The notes: generated by a model from the sequence alone, not told the origin. A stretch of DNA of 60,847 nt from Novacetimonas hansenii JCM 7643 (GCF_000964405.1 NZ_BANE01000045.1:1-60847), one strand, 5' to 3'; shown: positions 49,196-58,559, numbered from the stretch's first letter. Translations and numbers: made by a program.

Positions 49196-51142
49196 TCAGG
49201 CCGACTGCTTGACCCGCATGTACCATTCAACCAACCGACGGACCTGGCGTTCCGTGTATCCCCGCGCAATCATGCGCCCCACGAATTCATCGTGCTTGTG
49301 CCCGGTCTCACGGTCCTTTTTTGAACCGAAGCTGATGACCGGCAACAGGTCCTCCACCTGGCTGAACATCCGTTTTTCAATGACGTCGCGAATTTTCTCG
49401 TACGATGTCCATGACGGGTTGCGTCCAGCATTGTTCGCGCGCGCGCGCAGGGCGAACTTGACGACCTCGTTACGGAAATCCTTGGGGTTGGCGATGCCCG
49501 CGGGCTTTTCCGTCTTCGTCAGTTCGGAATTAAGCAGGTCGCGGTTCAGCATCTGCCCCGTATCGGGGTCCTTGAAGTCCTGATCCTCGATCCAGGCATC
49601 GGCATGTTCAAGATACCGGTCAAACAGGTTCTGGCCATAATCGTTATAGCTTTCCAGATAGGCTTTCTGGATCTCGTGCCCCAGATATTCGGCATAACGC
49701 CCGGCAAGGTCGGATTTGAGGGTGGCAAGATATTGCGCCTCCACCTCTGCGGGGAACTGTTCGCGCCGGATGGCATGTTCAAGCACATACATCAGATGCA
49801 CCGGGTCGGCGGCGATTTCCGTCGGGTCATGGTTGAACGTGGCCGACAGAACCTTGTAGGCAAAGCGGGTGGAAATGCCGTTCATCCCCTCGTTCACGCC
49901 TGCCGCGTCGCGATATTCCTGCATCGTGCGGGCCTTGGGGTCGGTCTCCCTGATGTTTTCCCCGTCATAGACCCGCATCTTTGCGAACTGGGTGGAATTC
50001 GGATGGGGTTTCAGGCGCGACAGGACGGCAAACCGCGCCAGCATCTCCAGCGTATTGGGCGCGCACGGGGCCTGTGACAGGCTGGATGTGTCGATCAGCT
50101 TGTCATAGATCTGCGCTTCCTCGCTGACGCGCAGGCAGTACGGCACCTTGATGACGCAGACCCGGTCAAGGAACGCCTCGTTGGAACGGTTGTTGCGGAA
50201 AGCCTGCCATTCGGCCTCGTTCGAATGGGCAAGAATGACACCGGTAAAGGGGATGGCCCCGATATTTTCCGTGCCGACATAATTCCCCTCCTGCGTGGCC
50301 GTCAGCAGCGGATGAAGCATCTTGATGGGGGCCTTGAACATCTCCACGAATTCAAGGATGCCCTGGTTGGCACGGTTCAGCCCGCCGGAGAAGCTGTAGG
50401 CGTCGGGATCGTTCTGGCTATAGTTCTCCAGTTGCCGGATATCGACCTTTCCCACCAGGGCGGAAACGTCCTGGTTATTGTCATCCCCCGGTTCGGTCTT
50501 GGCGATCGCGATCTGGCGCAGGCGGGAGGGATGAAGTTTCACCACGCTGAAACGCGACAGGTCGCCGTCGAATTCCTCCAGCCGCTTGATGGCCCACGGG
50601 CTTGCAATACCCGTCAGCAGGCGTCGCGGGATGCCGTACTGCGCCTCCAGCAACGGTCCCATACGTTCGGGATCAAACAGGCCAAGCGGGCTTTCGAAAA
50701 CCGGGCTGATGTGACGCCCGGCCTTAAGCGCATAGATCGGCTCTTTCTCCATCAACGCCTTAAGGCGTTCGCCCAGCGATGACTTGCCGCCCCCCACCGG
50801 CCCGAGAAGGTAGAGGATCTGCTTGCGTTCCTCCAACCCCTGCGCCGCATGCCGGAAAAAGCCGACGATCTGTTCGATCGTTTCTTCCATCCCGTAAAAA
50901 TCGGAAAATGCGGGATAGGTCCGCACCGTGCGGTTCATGAAGATGCGCGACAGGCGCGGGTCGCGGGACGTGTCGGTCGTCTCCGCCTCTCCGATCGCGC
51001 GGAGCATGCGTTCCGCCGCAGTGGCGTAACAGGAAGGATCGACCTTGCAATGTTCGAGATAGTCGGACAGCCCCATTTCGACTTCGCGGTGTTCATCGCG
51101 CATTGCCGTCGCAAGGGAGAAGACATTGAACTCATTTGCCAT
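49196..51142 (-). CDS. prkA: PrkA-type serine protein kinase / AAA+ protein (YeaG)
   Basis: A 648-aa PrkA/YeaG protein: N-terminal AAA+-like domain with the P-loop LLGPVGGGKSSLGERL (about residues 97-112) and a C-terminal kinase-like domain. Characteristic blocks include RIFMNRTVRTYPAFSDFYGMEETIEQIV, FSGGLNRANQGILEFVEMFKAP and AHSNEAEWQAFRNNRSNEAFLDR. GGAGAA lies 8 nt before the ATG. It is the first gene of prkA-yeaH-spoVR, a conserved stress module; substrates are unknown here. Confidence 0.95.
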   Translation of the reverse strand: MANEFNVFSLATAMRDEHREVEMGLSDYLEHCKVDPSCYATAAERMLRAIGEAETTDTSRDPRLSRIFMNRTVRTYPAFSDFYGMEETIEQIVGFFRHAAQGLEERKQILYLLGPVGGGKSSLGERLKALMEKEPIYALKAGRHISPVFESPLGLFDPERMGPLLEAQYGIPRRLLTGIASPWAIKRLEEFDGDLSRFSVVKLHPSRLRQIAIAKTEPGDDNNQDVSALVGKVDIRQLENYSQNDPDAYSFSGGLNRANQGILEFVEMFKAPIKMLHPLLTATQEGNYVGTENIGAIPFTGVILAHSNEAEWQAFRNNRSNEAFLDRVCVIKVPYCLRVSEEAQIYDKLIDTSSLSQAPCAPNTLEMLARFAVLSRLKPHPNSTQFAKMRVYDGENIRETDPKARTMQEYRDAAGVNEGMNGISTRFAYKVLSATFNHDPTEIAADPVHLMYVLEHAIRREQFPAEVEAQYLATLKSDLAGRYAEYLGHEIQKAYLESYNDYGQNLFDRYLEHADAWIEDQDFKDPDTGQMLNRDLLNSELTKTEKPAGIANPKDFRNEVVKFALRARANNAGRNPSWTSYEKIRDVIEKRMFSQVEDLLPVISFGSKKDRETGHKHDEFVGRMIARGYTERQVRRLVEWYMRVKQSA

Positions 51143-51491
51143 CAGCAGATTTCTCCGAAATCAGCAGGGTTCGGGGTGAACCGTAGGATGAGTATGCGTC
51201 GTATCTTTTGCCTGGGCCCCCTTCATGCAGGGGGCAGAGTTTCAGCAACCTGTCGTTCTGGTCTGGCGATGATGGACACGACCGCTCGCCTGCATGGGCG
51301 TGGTATCGTGAGGCCGGGCATTATTGCCCTGATATAACCTAGTGATTTTGTCACCCCGCAAAGAACGGGTCCCGATTTGCAGGATCGGCCCGTCTGTTTA
51401 CGCTATCGCCGGGGATGTGCCGGATTCAACCTAAATCTTCACAATGAACCATCGGTAGGGTCTGCGTCATGTAGCCGCCAGGCCCGTCAGG
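51143..51491. other. Leader/promoter region of the prkA operon
   Basis: About 350 bp without a gene between the MBL hydrolase stop and the prkA start. A 6-bp GC hairpin with an 8-nt loop (51216-51235) lies about 75-95 bp before prkA; it may be the terminator of the upstream seven-gene operon or a leader structure. I looked for RpoN (GG-N10-GC) and EcfG-type (GGAAC-N18-CGTT) promoters and found no convincing match. Confidence 0.45.
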
Positions 51492-52277
51492 TCAGGTCCG
51501 CAGGGTCAACCCGTCATAGGCGGCCTCGACCCCGGCCGGAAGATGCCGCTGCATCCAGTCCCAGTCCATGTCCGGCCCCATATGGGTCAGGACGGTACGA
51601 CGCGGGCGGATACGTTCACGCCATTCGAATACGCGTTCCAGCCAACCGTGGGAGACATGGGTCGTACGCTGGAAACAGCCGACCACCCACGTATCAACGC
51701 CATGGAGGATATCAAGCGCGGTATCGTCAAGTTCCGCCACGTCCGTACAATAGGCCATTGGCCCCACACGCAGGCCAAGCGTCAGGGTATGGCCATGCAC
51801 CTGCCTGAAAACATGCACATTCATGCCTGCGATCATGGCTTCGCCCCCGGCTTCGATCACATGGGGCGTCAGGACCGGGCGATAGAAGGAAGGGGGCGTC
51901 CAGGGGCGAAAGACATAATCGAAGCGCGTGACCAGTTCGTCGATGACATCGCGCGTGCCATAGGCGGGAATCGGACGACCGATGATGCGGTTGATTGCAC
52001 GCAGTTCATCCAGCCCGGCGATATGGTCCGCATGGGCATGGGTATACAGCACCGCGTCGACACGTGTAATCCGCTGCGCCAGCAATTGTGCCCGCAGGTC
52101 CGGCCCCGTATCGACCAGCAGCGCATTGCCCGTATCATCACGCAGCAGCACCGATGAACGCAGACGTGCATTGCGCGGTTCGCACGGATCACACAGGCCC
52201 CAGTCCCCTGCCCCGTCCACCCCGCCGACCATTGGCACCCCGGCGGAGCCACCACACCCCAGAATGGTCATTTCCAT
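51492..52277 (-). CDS. Metallo-beta-lactamase-fold hydrolase (PhnP-like)
   Basis: A 261-aa MBL-fold protein. The zinc motif THAHADHIAGLDELRAIN (HxHxDH) is near residue 84; the N-terminal ILGCGGSAGVPMVGG and the GPDLRAQLL segment resemble PhnP-like phosphodiesterases. Substrate unknown. It is the last gene of the mltB-to-MBL operon, 4 nt after tatD; tatD-MBL pairing downstream of metG is common in alphaproteobacteria. Confidence 0.9.
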   Translation of the reverse strand: MEMTILGCGGSAGVPMVGGVDGAGDWGLCDPCEPRNARLRSSVLLRDDTGNALLVDTGPDLRAQLLAQRITRVDAVLYTHAHADHIAGLDELRAINRIIGRPIPAYGTRDVIDELVTRFDYVFRPWTPPSFYRPVLTPHVIEAGGEAMIAGMNVHVFRQVHGHTLTLGLRVGPMAYCTDVAELDDTALDILHGVDTWVVGCFQRTTHVSHGWLERVFEWRERIRPRRTVLTHMGPDMDWDWMQRHLPAGVEAAYDGLTLRT

Positions 52278-52281
52278 CGCT

Positions 52282-53079
52282 TCAGGCCGCCTTGGTAAAC
52301 AGACGGTGGAAGTTGGCGGTGGTCAACGCGGCGAACGCGTCATCCTCCATCCCGCGCAACCGTGCAACCACCTGCGCGGTATGGGGGACATAGCCTGGTT
52401 CGTTGCGCTTGCCGCGCTTTGGCACCGGGGCAAGGAACGGCGCATCCGTCTCCACCAGCAGGCGTTCGGCGGGAATTTCTGCGGCAACCGCGCGCACGGC
52501 CTCCGCCCGGCCAAAGGTCGCAATGCCAGAAAAACTGATATACCCGCCAAGTTCAACCGCCGTGCGCGCCAGTTCCGGGCCGGAGGAAAAGCAGTGTACC
52601 AGAAAGGGAAACACCCCGTTTTCCACGGTCTCGTCGCGCAGAATGGACATCATGTCCGCATCCGCATCACGGGTGTGGATCACCAGTGGCAGGCCCGTCT
52701 GTCGTGCCGCATCGATATGGGCGCGAAAACTCTCTTGCTGAAGGGGACGGATTTCAGGCTTGCCATGGAAATAATCCAGACCGCTTTCACCAATCCCGAT
52801 GACACAGTTGTCGTGCGTCTGGGCAATGATGTCATGCGCTGTCGGCACCGGGGTTTCATCGACATGGTCGGGATGCGTGCCCACCGTACACCAGACGCGC
52901 ACGCGATCGGAATCAAAACCGGCAAGCCGCTTCTGCTCCGCCGCGCGCGACAGGCGCGTGCCGATGGTGACAAGCCCGCTGACCCCCGCCGCACATGCGC
53001 GCGACAGCAGGTCAGGCAATTCTTCGTCCGAAAAATGGTCAAGATGACAATGGGAATCCGTCAATCCACCCCGCGCCAT
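52282..53079 (-). CDS. tatD: TatD family metal-dependent hydrolase
   Basis: A 265-aa TatD-type DNase/hydrolase. Metal ligands: DSHCHLDHF at the N terminus, GESGLDYFH, LPLVIHTRDAD, HCFSSG and the C-terminal LVETDAPFLAPVP. The family has 3'-5' DNase and D-aminoacyl-tRNA-related activities reported. The ATG at 53079 overlaps the metG stop by one base (TGATG); the longer open frame upstream has no homology. Confidence 0.94.
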   Translation of the reverse strand: MARGGLTDSHCHLDHFSDEELPDLLSRACAAGVSGLVTIGTRLSRAAEQKRLAGFDSDRVRVWCTVGTHPDHVDETPVPTAHDIIAQTHDNCVIGIGESGLDYFHGKPEIRPLQQESFRAHIDAARQTGLPLVIHTRDADADMMSILRDETVENGVFPFLVHCFSSGPELARTAVELGGYISFSGIATFGRAEAVRAVAAEIPAERLLVETDAPFLAPVPKRGKRNEPGYVPHTAQVVARLRGMEDDAFAALTTANFHRLFTKAA

Positions 53080-54617
53080 CACTGGGATTCCGCCTCGACA
53101 AAGCGTGGGAATATGCCCTTGGGCGCGGGAAGCGGACGACCTGCGGGTAACGGCGTCCCAAGGGCCGCGAAATCGCGTTCCGTCGCTTCCACACCCAGTT
53201 GTGTCAGCATCGTATCCATGCTGCCGGGCATATAAGGCTGCAAGACCGTGGCGATGGTACGCAAGACATCGGCGAGTACGCGCAGGACATCGGCCATGCG
53301 TTGCGGATCGGTCTTCTTCAGCGCCCACGGGGCCTGATGGTCGATATAGGCGTTGCTGGCGCGGATTACCTTCCACACCTCCTCCAGCGCATCGGTCAGC
53401 GCCTGACGGTCGATCTGCCCATGCATGAGATCAGGCAGCAGGCTGGCCTGCGCCAGCAGCGCCGTATCCTCCGCCGTGGGCGTTGCACGTTCGGGCAGCA
53501 GGCCGGCACAATTGCGCGCGATCTGCGACAGGGTGCGTTGCGCAAGGTTGCCAAGGTCATTGGCCAGTTCGACATTCATGCGCGTGATGATGGCCTTGCG
53601 ATTGATATCGCTGTCGCCACCAAAGGGCATTTCACGCATCAGGAAGAAGCGCACCGGATCAAGGCCGAATTCCGCCACCAGATCGCGCGGGTCAAGGACA
53701 TTGCCCAGCGACTTGCTCATCTTCTGCCCCGCGATGGTCCACCATCCGTGGGAAAACACACGCTCCGGCAGCGGCAACCCTGCCCCCATCAGCAGTGCAG
53801 GCCAGTAAATGGCATGGAAACGCAGGATGTCCTTGCCCACCAGATGCAGGTTCGCGGGCCAGAAATCCCAACGTGGCGCGCCTTCGTCAGGATAGCCCAC
53901 GGCCGACAGGTAATTGGCCAGCGCATCGACCCAGACATACATCACATGTTTCGGATCGCCCGGAACGGGAATGCCCCAGTTGAAGCTTGTGCGGCTGATG
54001 GACAGGTCACGCAGCCCCCCCCGGACGAAGCTCCGCACCTCGTTACGGCGTCCCGCGGGTTCCACGAATCCGGGGTGGGTTTCGTAAAGTTCCAGCAGCC
54101 TGTCCTGGAACTTGGACAGGCGGAAGAAATAGGAAGGCTCCTTCACCCATTCCACCGGTGCGCCGGTCGGGGCCGTGCGGGTGCCATCCGCCGCGATGAC
54201 AAGTTCCTCTTCCTGATAGAAACATTCATCGCGCAGCGCGTACCAGCCTTCGTACGCCCCGAGATAGATATGGCCGTTCTCCTCCAGCTTCTTCCACAAC
54301 GCGGCGGCCCCTTCGGCGTGGCGGGGTTGCGTCGTGCGGATGAAATCATCGTAGGAGATGGCCATCTTGTCATACATATCGCGGAAATCCGCGGCGACAC
54401 GGTTGGCCAGTTCGATCGGGGTCACGCCGGCTGTGTGTGCCGCCTGCTCCACCTTCTGCCCATGTTCGTCGGTGCCCGTCAGGAAAAAGACGTCAAAGCC
54501 CGCCAGCCGCTTGAACCGCGCGATCACGTCCGCCGCGACGGAGGTATAGGCGTGTCCGATATGGGGCGCCCCATTCACATAATAGATCGGTGTCGTGACG
54601 TAATAGCGCCGTGTCAT
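53079..54617 (-). CDS. metG: Methionyl-tRNA synthetase
   Basis: A 512-aa class I aminoacyl-tRNA synthetase. HIGH motif in NGAPHIGHAYTSVAADV (about residue 15), KMSKS motif in GQKMSKSLGNVLDP (about 300) and the anticodon-binding helical domain after 370. It is the short form without the C-terminal EMAP/tRNA-binding extension. The ATG overlaps the holB stop (ATGA) and the stop overlaps tatD (TGATG), so translation is likely coupled. Confidence 0.96.
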   Translation of the reverse strand: MTRRYYVTTPIYYVNGAPHIGHAYTSVAADVIARFKRLAGFDVFFLTGTDEHGQKVEQAAHTAGVTPIELANRVAADFRDMYDKMAISYDDFIRTTQPRHAEGAAALWKKLEENGHIYLGAYEGWYALRDECFYQEEELVIAADGTRTAPTGAPVEWVKEPSYFFRLSKFQDRLLELYETHPGFVEPAGRRNEVRSFVRGGLRDLSISRTSFNWGIPVPGDPKHVMYVWVDALANYLSAVGYPDEGAPRWDFWPANLHLVGKDILRFHAIYWPALLMGAGLPLPERVFSHGWWTIAGQKMSKSLGNVLDPRDLVAEFGLDPVRFFLMREMPFGGDSDINRKAIITRMNVELANDLGNLAQRTLSQIARNCAGLLPERATPTAEDTALLAQASLLPDLMHGQIDRQALTDALEEVWKVIRASNAYIDHQAPWALKKTDPQRMADVLRVLADVLRTIATVLQPYMPGSMDTMLTQLGVEATERDFAALGTPLPAGRPLPAPKGIFPRFVEAESQ

Positions 54618-55579
54618 ATTGCATTCACCCGCGCAAGCGCCGTCAGGAGCGCCTGCTGCTTATCCAGATTGAAATTTTCAGTCTCCGCACGTAGCCGGAC
54701 CAGATCCTGCCACGCATCGGCCATGCGTTCGGGCCGCATGTCGCGTGACTGCCCCTGGCCTTGTGGCGCACGGAGGAGTTCGCGTGTCCTTACCGATATG
54801 GCATCGCATAACAGATCGAAAAAGACTGAAAAGCCATTTTCCGATTCCGTGATGCTGCTGGCGATGCGATAGGCATCCGTCCCGCCATCCTGTCCATCCA
54901 TCACCTGCGCCACCAGCGCGGACAGCTTTATCCCGTCCCTGTGCAGCAGGGAAATCGCCCGTCCCGCCGATCCATGGGACAGGGGGATGATATTTTCGAT
55001 ATCCGCGCGGTATGCATCATCAACCACATCTGTCAGCACGGCATGTAAATCATATGCTGACAGCGGGCCGAGGTCCAGCGTACGGCAACGGCTGCGGATG
55101 GTCGGCAACAGGCGACCGGGCGCCGCGCAGGTCAGGATCAGGATCGCACCTGCGGGGGGTTCCTCCAGAATCTTGAGGATGGCGTTGGAGGCGGTGCGGT
55201 TCATGTATTCGGCGCCATCGACGATCACCACCCGCCACCCGCCCTCGGCCGCGGTGCGACGCAGGAAGGCCCCGATCGGGCGCACGTCATCGCCCACGAT
55301 TTCACGGCGGGGACGACGGGTTTTGTCATCCACCCCCCGTGCGATCACCAGCAGGTCCGCATGCGTCCCGGCGGTGATGCGCCGGCCGACCGGGCTGTCG
55401 GGGTCATGTGCCTTCAACAGGGCGCGGGCCATCATGAAGGCCATCGTCGCCTTGCCGATCCCGTCCACCCCCGTCAGCAGCCACGCATGATGCAGGCGGC
55501 CCGCACGCATCACGGATGCGAACTGCTGCCACGCGGCGTCATGCCCATGCAGACGGGTGCGTTCGCGCGGGGCGGTCAT
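54614..55579 (-). CDS. holB: DNA polymerase III delta-prime subunit (clamp loader)
   Basis: A 321-aa AAA+ protein of the clamp loader. P-loop LTGVDGIGKATMAFMMARALL (about residues 34-54), the region NRTASNAILKILEEPPAG and sensor-1/SRC-like IRSRCRTLDLGPL. The Walker A Lys is kept (GIGKAT), although delta-prime usually hydrolyses no ATP. It starts 7 nt after tmk and overlaps metG by 4 nt. The ATG at 55579 is chosen to fit this spacing and the family length. Confidence 0.93.
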   Translation of the reverse strand: MTAPRERTRLHGHDAAWQQFASVMRAGRLHHAWLLTGVDGIGKATMAFMMARALLKAHDPDSPVGRRITAGTHADLLVIARGVDDKTRRPRREIVGDDVRPIGAFLRRTAAEGGWRVVIVDGAEYMNRTASNAILKILEEPPAGAILILTCAAPGRLLPTIRSRCRTLDLGPLSAYDLHAVLTDVVDDAYRADIENIIPLSHGSAGRAISLLHRDGIKLSALVAQVMDGQDGGTDAYRIASSITESENGFSVFFDLLCDAISVRTRELLRAPQGQGQSRDMRPERMADAWQDLVRLRAETENFNLDKQQALLTALARVNAI

Positions 55580-55586
55580 CGGGCTG

Positions 55587-56237
55587 TCATCCCTGTCCCC
55601 ACGACATCGGCAGACGCGTCGCGACATGCCGCGCGACGGCCTGAGCCACGATATCAGGCGGCTGGGCCGCGTCCAGCGTGATGCACCGGCCCGGTTCCTG
55701 CCGGGCGATGGCGGCAAACCCTTCGGCCACACGGGCATGGAAGGCCTCCGCCGCGGTTTCATACCGGTCGGGGCGATTGCCGCGTGCGCGCAGGCGTTCA
55801 CGCGCCATGGCACGCGGAACATCGAGGATGAAGGTCATGTCGGGCCGGGCGCCAGTCTGCTGGCGCAGGGATGCGATCAGGTCGAGGATTGCAGGATCAC
55901 CCATACCCCTGCCATATCCCTGATAGGCGGCGGTGGAATCGGTGAAACGATCGGAAATGACGACCTTTCCCGCCTCCAGCGCCGGGCGGATCAGGCGATC
56001 GACATGGTCATAGCGCGCGCCAAAATGCATCAGTGTTTCGGCGCGCAGCGACAGGTCATGTTCGCCGAACAACAGGAAGTCGCGCACGGCCTCCGCCCCG
56101 GGCGTCCCGCCCGGTTCACGGGTGCGGACAATCCTGTCGGATGGCATGATCGTGGCAAGATGTTCTTGCAGCAGGCGAACCTGCGTCGATTTCCCGGCCC
56201 CTTCCCCCCCTTCGAACGTAATGAACAGTCCCGTCAT
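55587..56237 (-). CDS. tmk: Thymidylate kinase
   Basis: A 216-aa dTMP kinase. P-loop FEGGEGAGKST (residues 8-18), DR-x motif SDRFTDSTAAYQGYGRG, and lid region RARGNRPDRYE. ATG 56237 gives the standard N terminus MTGLFITFEGG. A 12-bp tandem repeat just upstream supplies two further in-frame ATGs (56249 and 56261), each preceded by an AGGGG- or GAGG-like sequence; ATG 56261 is only 4 nt after the dac stop. Confidence 0.95.
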   Translation of the reverse strand: MTGLFITFEGGEGAGKSTQVRLLQEHLATIMPSDRIVRTREPGGTPGAEAVRDFLLFGEHDLSLRAETLMHFGARYDHVDRLIRPALEAGKVVISDRFTDSTAAYQGYGRGMGDPAILDLIASLRQQTGARPDMTFILDVPRAMARERLRARGNRPDRYETAAEAFHARVAEGFAAIARQEPGRCITLDAAQPPDIVAQAVARHVATRLPMSWGQG

Positions 56238-56261
56238 TGCCCCTGTCATCACCCCTGTCAT
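56238..56261 (-). repeat. 12-bp tandem repeat with reiterated start codons before tmk
   Basis: Two copies of an ATGACAGGGG-plus-two unit at 56250-56261 and 56238-56249 precede the tmk ATG at 56237, where a third, diverged unit begins. Each carries an in-frame ATG and a purine-rich SD-like block placed 3-4 nt before the next ATG. They would add MTGVMTGA to Tmk if used. Confidence 0.7.
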
Positions 56262-56265
56262 CGCC

Positions 56266-57573
56266 TCAGTGACGTCCCAGTTTCTGCCCCAGCACGGCAG
56301 AAGCCCGGCCAAACAGGCCAAGCCGCCCGACATCGTTCCCGGCCACCAGCGGCACCATGATGTCGGCCAGACCGGTATTGGAAATCACAAGCTGTCCCAG
56401 CACCTGCCCCGCCTTGATCGGTGCGGGCACGGGGCTTTTGTAATCCAGTGCGATGCGCGCGCGGTTCTGCCAGCCGTGGGGCAGCGTCAGCAGGACATCG
56501 CGCGTGGCGACAAGCGGCACGGTCGCCGCCTTACCAAGCCAGACGGGCGCGCTGTCGATGACCGCCCCATTATGTACCAGCGTCGCATTTTCGAAATTGA
56601 CAAACCCCCATTCGAGCAGCCTCTCCCCCTCGAACGCGCGGGCATTGCTTGATGGCAGGCCGTTGATGGCCATGACGATCCGGTTTCCATTACGTTCGGA
56701 ACTGGCGCACAGGCCAAAGCCGCCCGCGTCGGTATGCCCGGTCTTCAGGCCGTCGGCGATCCCCTTGACCACCAGCGCATTGCGGTTTTCCTGCGAAATC
56801 CTGTTGTATCGGAACCCTTTTTCCGCAAAGAAATGGTAATATTCGGGGAAATCGTGGATCAGGTGCATCGCGATGGTCGTGACGTCGCGCGCGGACATGT
56901 AATGCCCGTCTGCGGGCCAACCGGTCGCATTCATGAAATGCGTGTTGGTCATGCCAAGCTGTACCGCCTGTGCATTCATCAGGGACACGAACTGGTCCTC
57001 GGACCCCGCGACACCTTCGGCAAGGACGATACAGGCGTCATTACCCGACTGGATCACCATGCCCTGGATCAGGTCAGACACCGCAACCGCGCCCTGCAGG
57101 GGGACGAACATCTTCGAGCCCTGCATGCGCCATGCCTTTTCACTGACGGTCAGGGTCTGATCAAGCTTCAGCCGTCCCGCACGCAGCATCCCGAAGACGA
57201 CATAAGCCGTCATCATCTTGGTCAGCGAGGATGGTGGCATGCGTTCGTCCGCCGCCTTTTCCAGCAGCACGGCACCGGTGGTATAGTCGATGATGCACGC
57301 CCAGCGCGCGGGGGTATCGACCGGCCCGATCAGGCTGTTGGCAGGGGAGTAGGACCCGGCAGGCGCCTCGCCCCCCCCGGCGGCGGGGGCTGCCGGGTCA
57401 GGTGCGGGATGATGTCTGCGTGCGGCAAACGCCCGCCCCGCAGGCAACAGGGCCAACCCGCTTACCGCGCCAGACAGGACTGCGCCCGAAAGGACCGCGC
57501 GCCGTGTGGGATACCGGCCCGGCATGGCGGCGGGAAGCTTGGCTGTGCGAAGCTGTGCGTGTCCTGATGTCAT
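56266..57573 (-). CDS. D-alanyl-D-alanine carboxypeptidase (PBP5/6-like, penicillin-binding)
   Basis: A 435-aa serine DD-peptidase trimming D-Ala from peptidoglycan stem peptides. Active-site motifs: SLTK in PPSSLTKMMTAYVVFGM, SGN in IQSGNDACIVLAEG, KTG in GLKTGHTDAGGFG. The N terminus has a twin-Arg-like TRRAVLSGAVLSG signal ending at AFA-ARRHH, so export to the periplasm, possibly by Tat. The C-terminal PBP5-like domain is followed by GRASAVLGQKLGRH. Its ATG overlaps the mltB stop (ATGA). Confidence 0.93.
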   Translation of the reverse strand: MTSGHAQLRTAKLPAAMPGRYPTRRAVLSGAVLSGAVSGLALLPAGRAFAARRHHPAPDPAAPAAGGGEAPAGSYSPANSLIGPVDTPARWACIIDYTTGAVLLEKAADERMPPSSLTKMMTAYVVFGMLRAGRLKLDQTLTVSEKAWRMQGSKMFVPLQGAVAVSDLIQGMVIQSGNDACIVLAEGVAGSEDQFVSLMNAQAVQLGMTNTHFMNATGWPADGHYMSARDVTTIAMHLIHDFPEYYHFFAEKGFRYNRISQENRNALVVKGIADGLKTGHTDAGGFGLCASSERNGNRIVMAINGLPSSNARAFEGERLLEWGFVNFENATLVHNGAVIDSAPVWLGKAATVPLVATRDVLLTLPHGWQNRARIALDYKSPVPAPIKAGQVLGQLVISNTGLADIMVPLVAGNDVGRLGLFGRASAVLGQKLGRH

Positions 57574-58559
57574 GTAATCTCGTTACCCAGAAGCCCAACG
57601 GCCAGTGCATAGAAATCCGACGGATTATAACGACGGATTGCGTTAAAATTACGATAGACCATGAAGGATTCGCCCCCCACCCCATCGGGGCGCAGGATCG
57701 CGCCGCGCATGTCCGCGCGGGGGAATGCGCTGCCGTCGATCTGCCGCACCCCGGCATCCATCCATTCCTGCAAGGTCCTGGTATGCGTCCGTCCAAGCGC
57801 AGCCTGCGCCAGGGTATCGGGCACCGTGACCTGCTGTCCCCACGGTTCGTCGCCGATCCAGCCGGAATGCGACAGATAACTGGCGATGGAGCCGAATACG
57901 TCGGCCGTGGAATGCCAGATGTCACGCCGCCCGTCGCCATCCATATCCACGGCATAGCGCAGATAGGCGCTGGGCATGAATTGCGGCTGTCCCATCGCGC
58001 CGGCATAACTGCCGATCATCTGTTCGGGGGCGATATCCCCCATCCCCAGGATATGCAGCGCCTTCATGAGTTCATCGTGGAAGAATTTGGCCCGACGTCC
58101 GTCATAGGCCAGCGTACACAACGCATCGATGACGCCAAATGTGCCCATGCGCGTGCCATAGGCGGATTCCAGCCCCCATATCCCCGCAATCGCCCCCGGC
58201 GCGACATTATAACGCGTCAGCGCCTGATCAAGCAGCGCGCGCTGCACCGCTACGGCCGTGCGGCCATCGGCGATCTTGCGGGGGGTAATGACGCGCTGTC
58301 GGTACTGCGCCCATGTCAGGTGGAATTCCGGCTGCGTGCGATCCAGCCGAAGCACCTGCGCATTGGGCGTGGACAGGTCCAGCGCCCTGTTGGCAATCCC
58401 GGTATCGAGCCCCTGTCGAATCGCGTCATCGCGCACACCCGCGACGAACGTGGCGTAATCCTGCGCATGCCCATAGGCCCGCCCCGCGCGCAGGGCGGGG
58501 GCGATCACCCCGGTGGACAGGGCAACGGCGGACAGCAGGAATGTGCGGCGTACAAGCAT
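57570..58559 (-). CDS. mltB: Lytic murein transglycosylase B family protein
   Basis: A 329-aa MltB-type transglycosylase cleaving the glycan strand with 1,6-anhydro-MurNAc formation. The catalytic Glu is in GIWGLESAYGTRMGTF (about residue 130); family blocks YDGRRAKFFHDELMKAL, SYAGAMGQPQFMPSAYLRYAVD and DMDGDGRRDIW follow. The N terminus (MLVRRTFLLSAVALSTGVIA) is a cleavable signal; there is no lipobox. First gene of a seven-gene operon, with a 4-nt overlap into the dac gene. Confidence 0.93.
   Translation of the reverse strand: MLVRRTFLLSAVALSTGVIAPALRAGRAYGHAQDYATFVAGVRDDAIRQGLDTGIANRALDLSTPNAQVLRLDRTQPEFHLTWAQYRQRVITPRKIADGRTAVAVQRALLDQALTRYNVAPGAIAGIWGLESAYGTRMGTFGVIDALCTLAYDGRRAKFFHDELMKALHILGMGDIAPEQMIGSYAGAMGQPQFMPSAYLRYAVDMDGDGRRDIWHSTADVFGSIASYLSHSGWIGDEPWGQQVTVPDTLAQAALGRTHTRTLQEWMDAGVRQIDGSAFPRADMRGAILRPDGVGGESFMVYRNFNAIRRYNPSDFYALAVGLLGNEIT

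Noticed and set aside
51143-51491. Possible sigma-54 or EcfG-type promoter before prkA
   Set aside because: E. coli yeaGH is nitrogen-regulated, so I searched on the minus strand, but the best candidate (around the TTGCAGGATC stretch near 51376) lacks the required GG/GC spacing.
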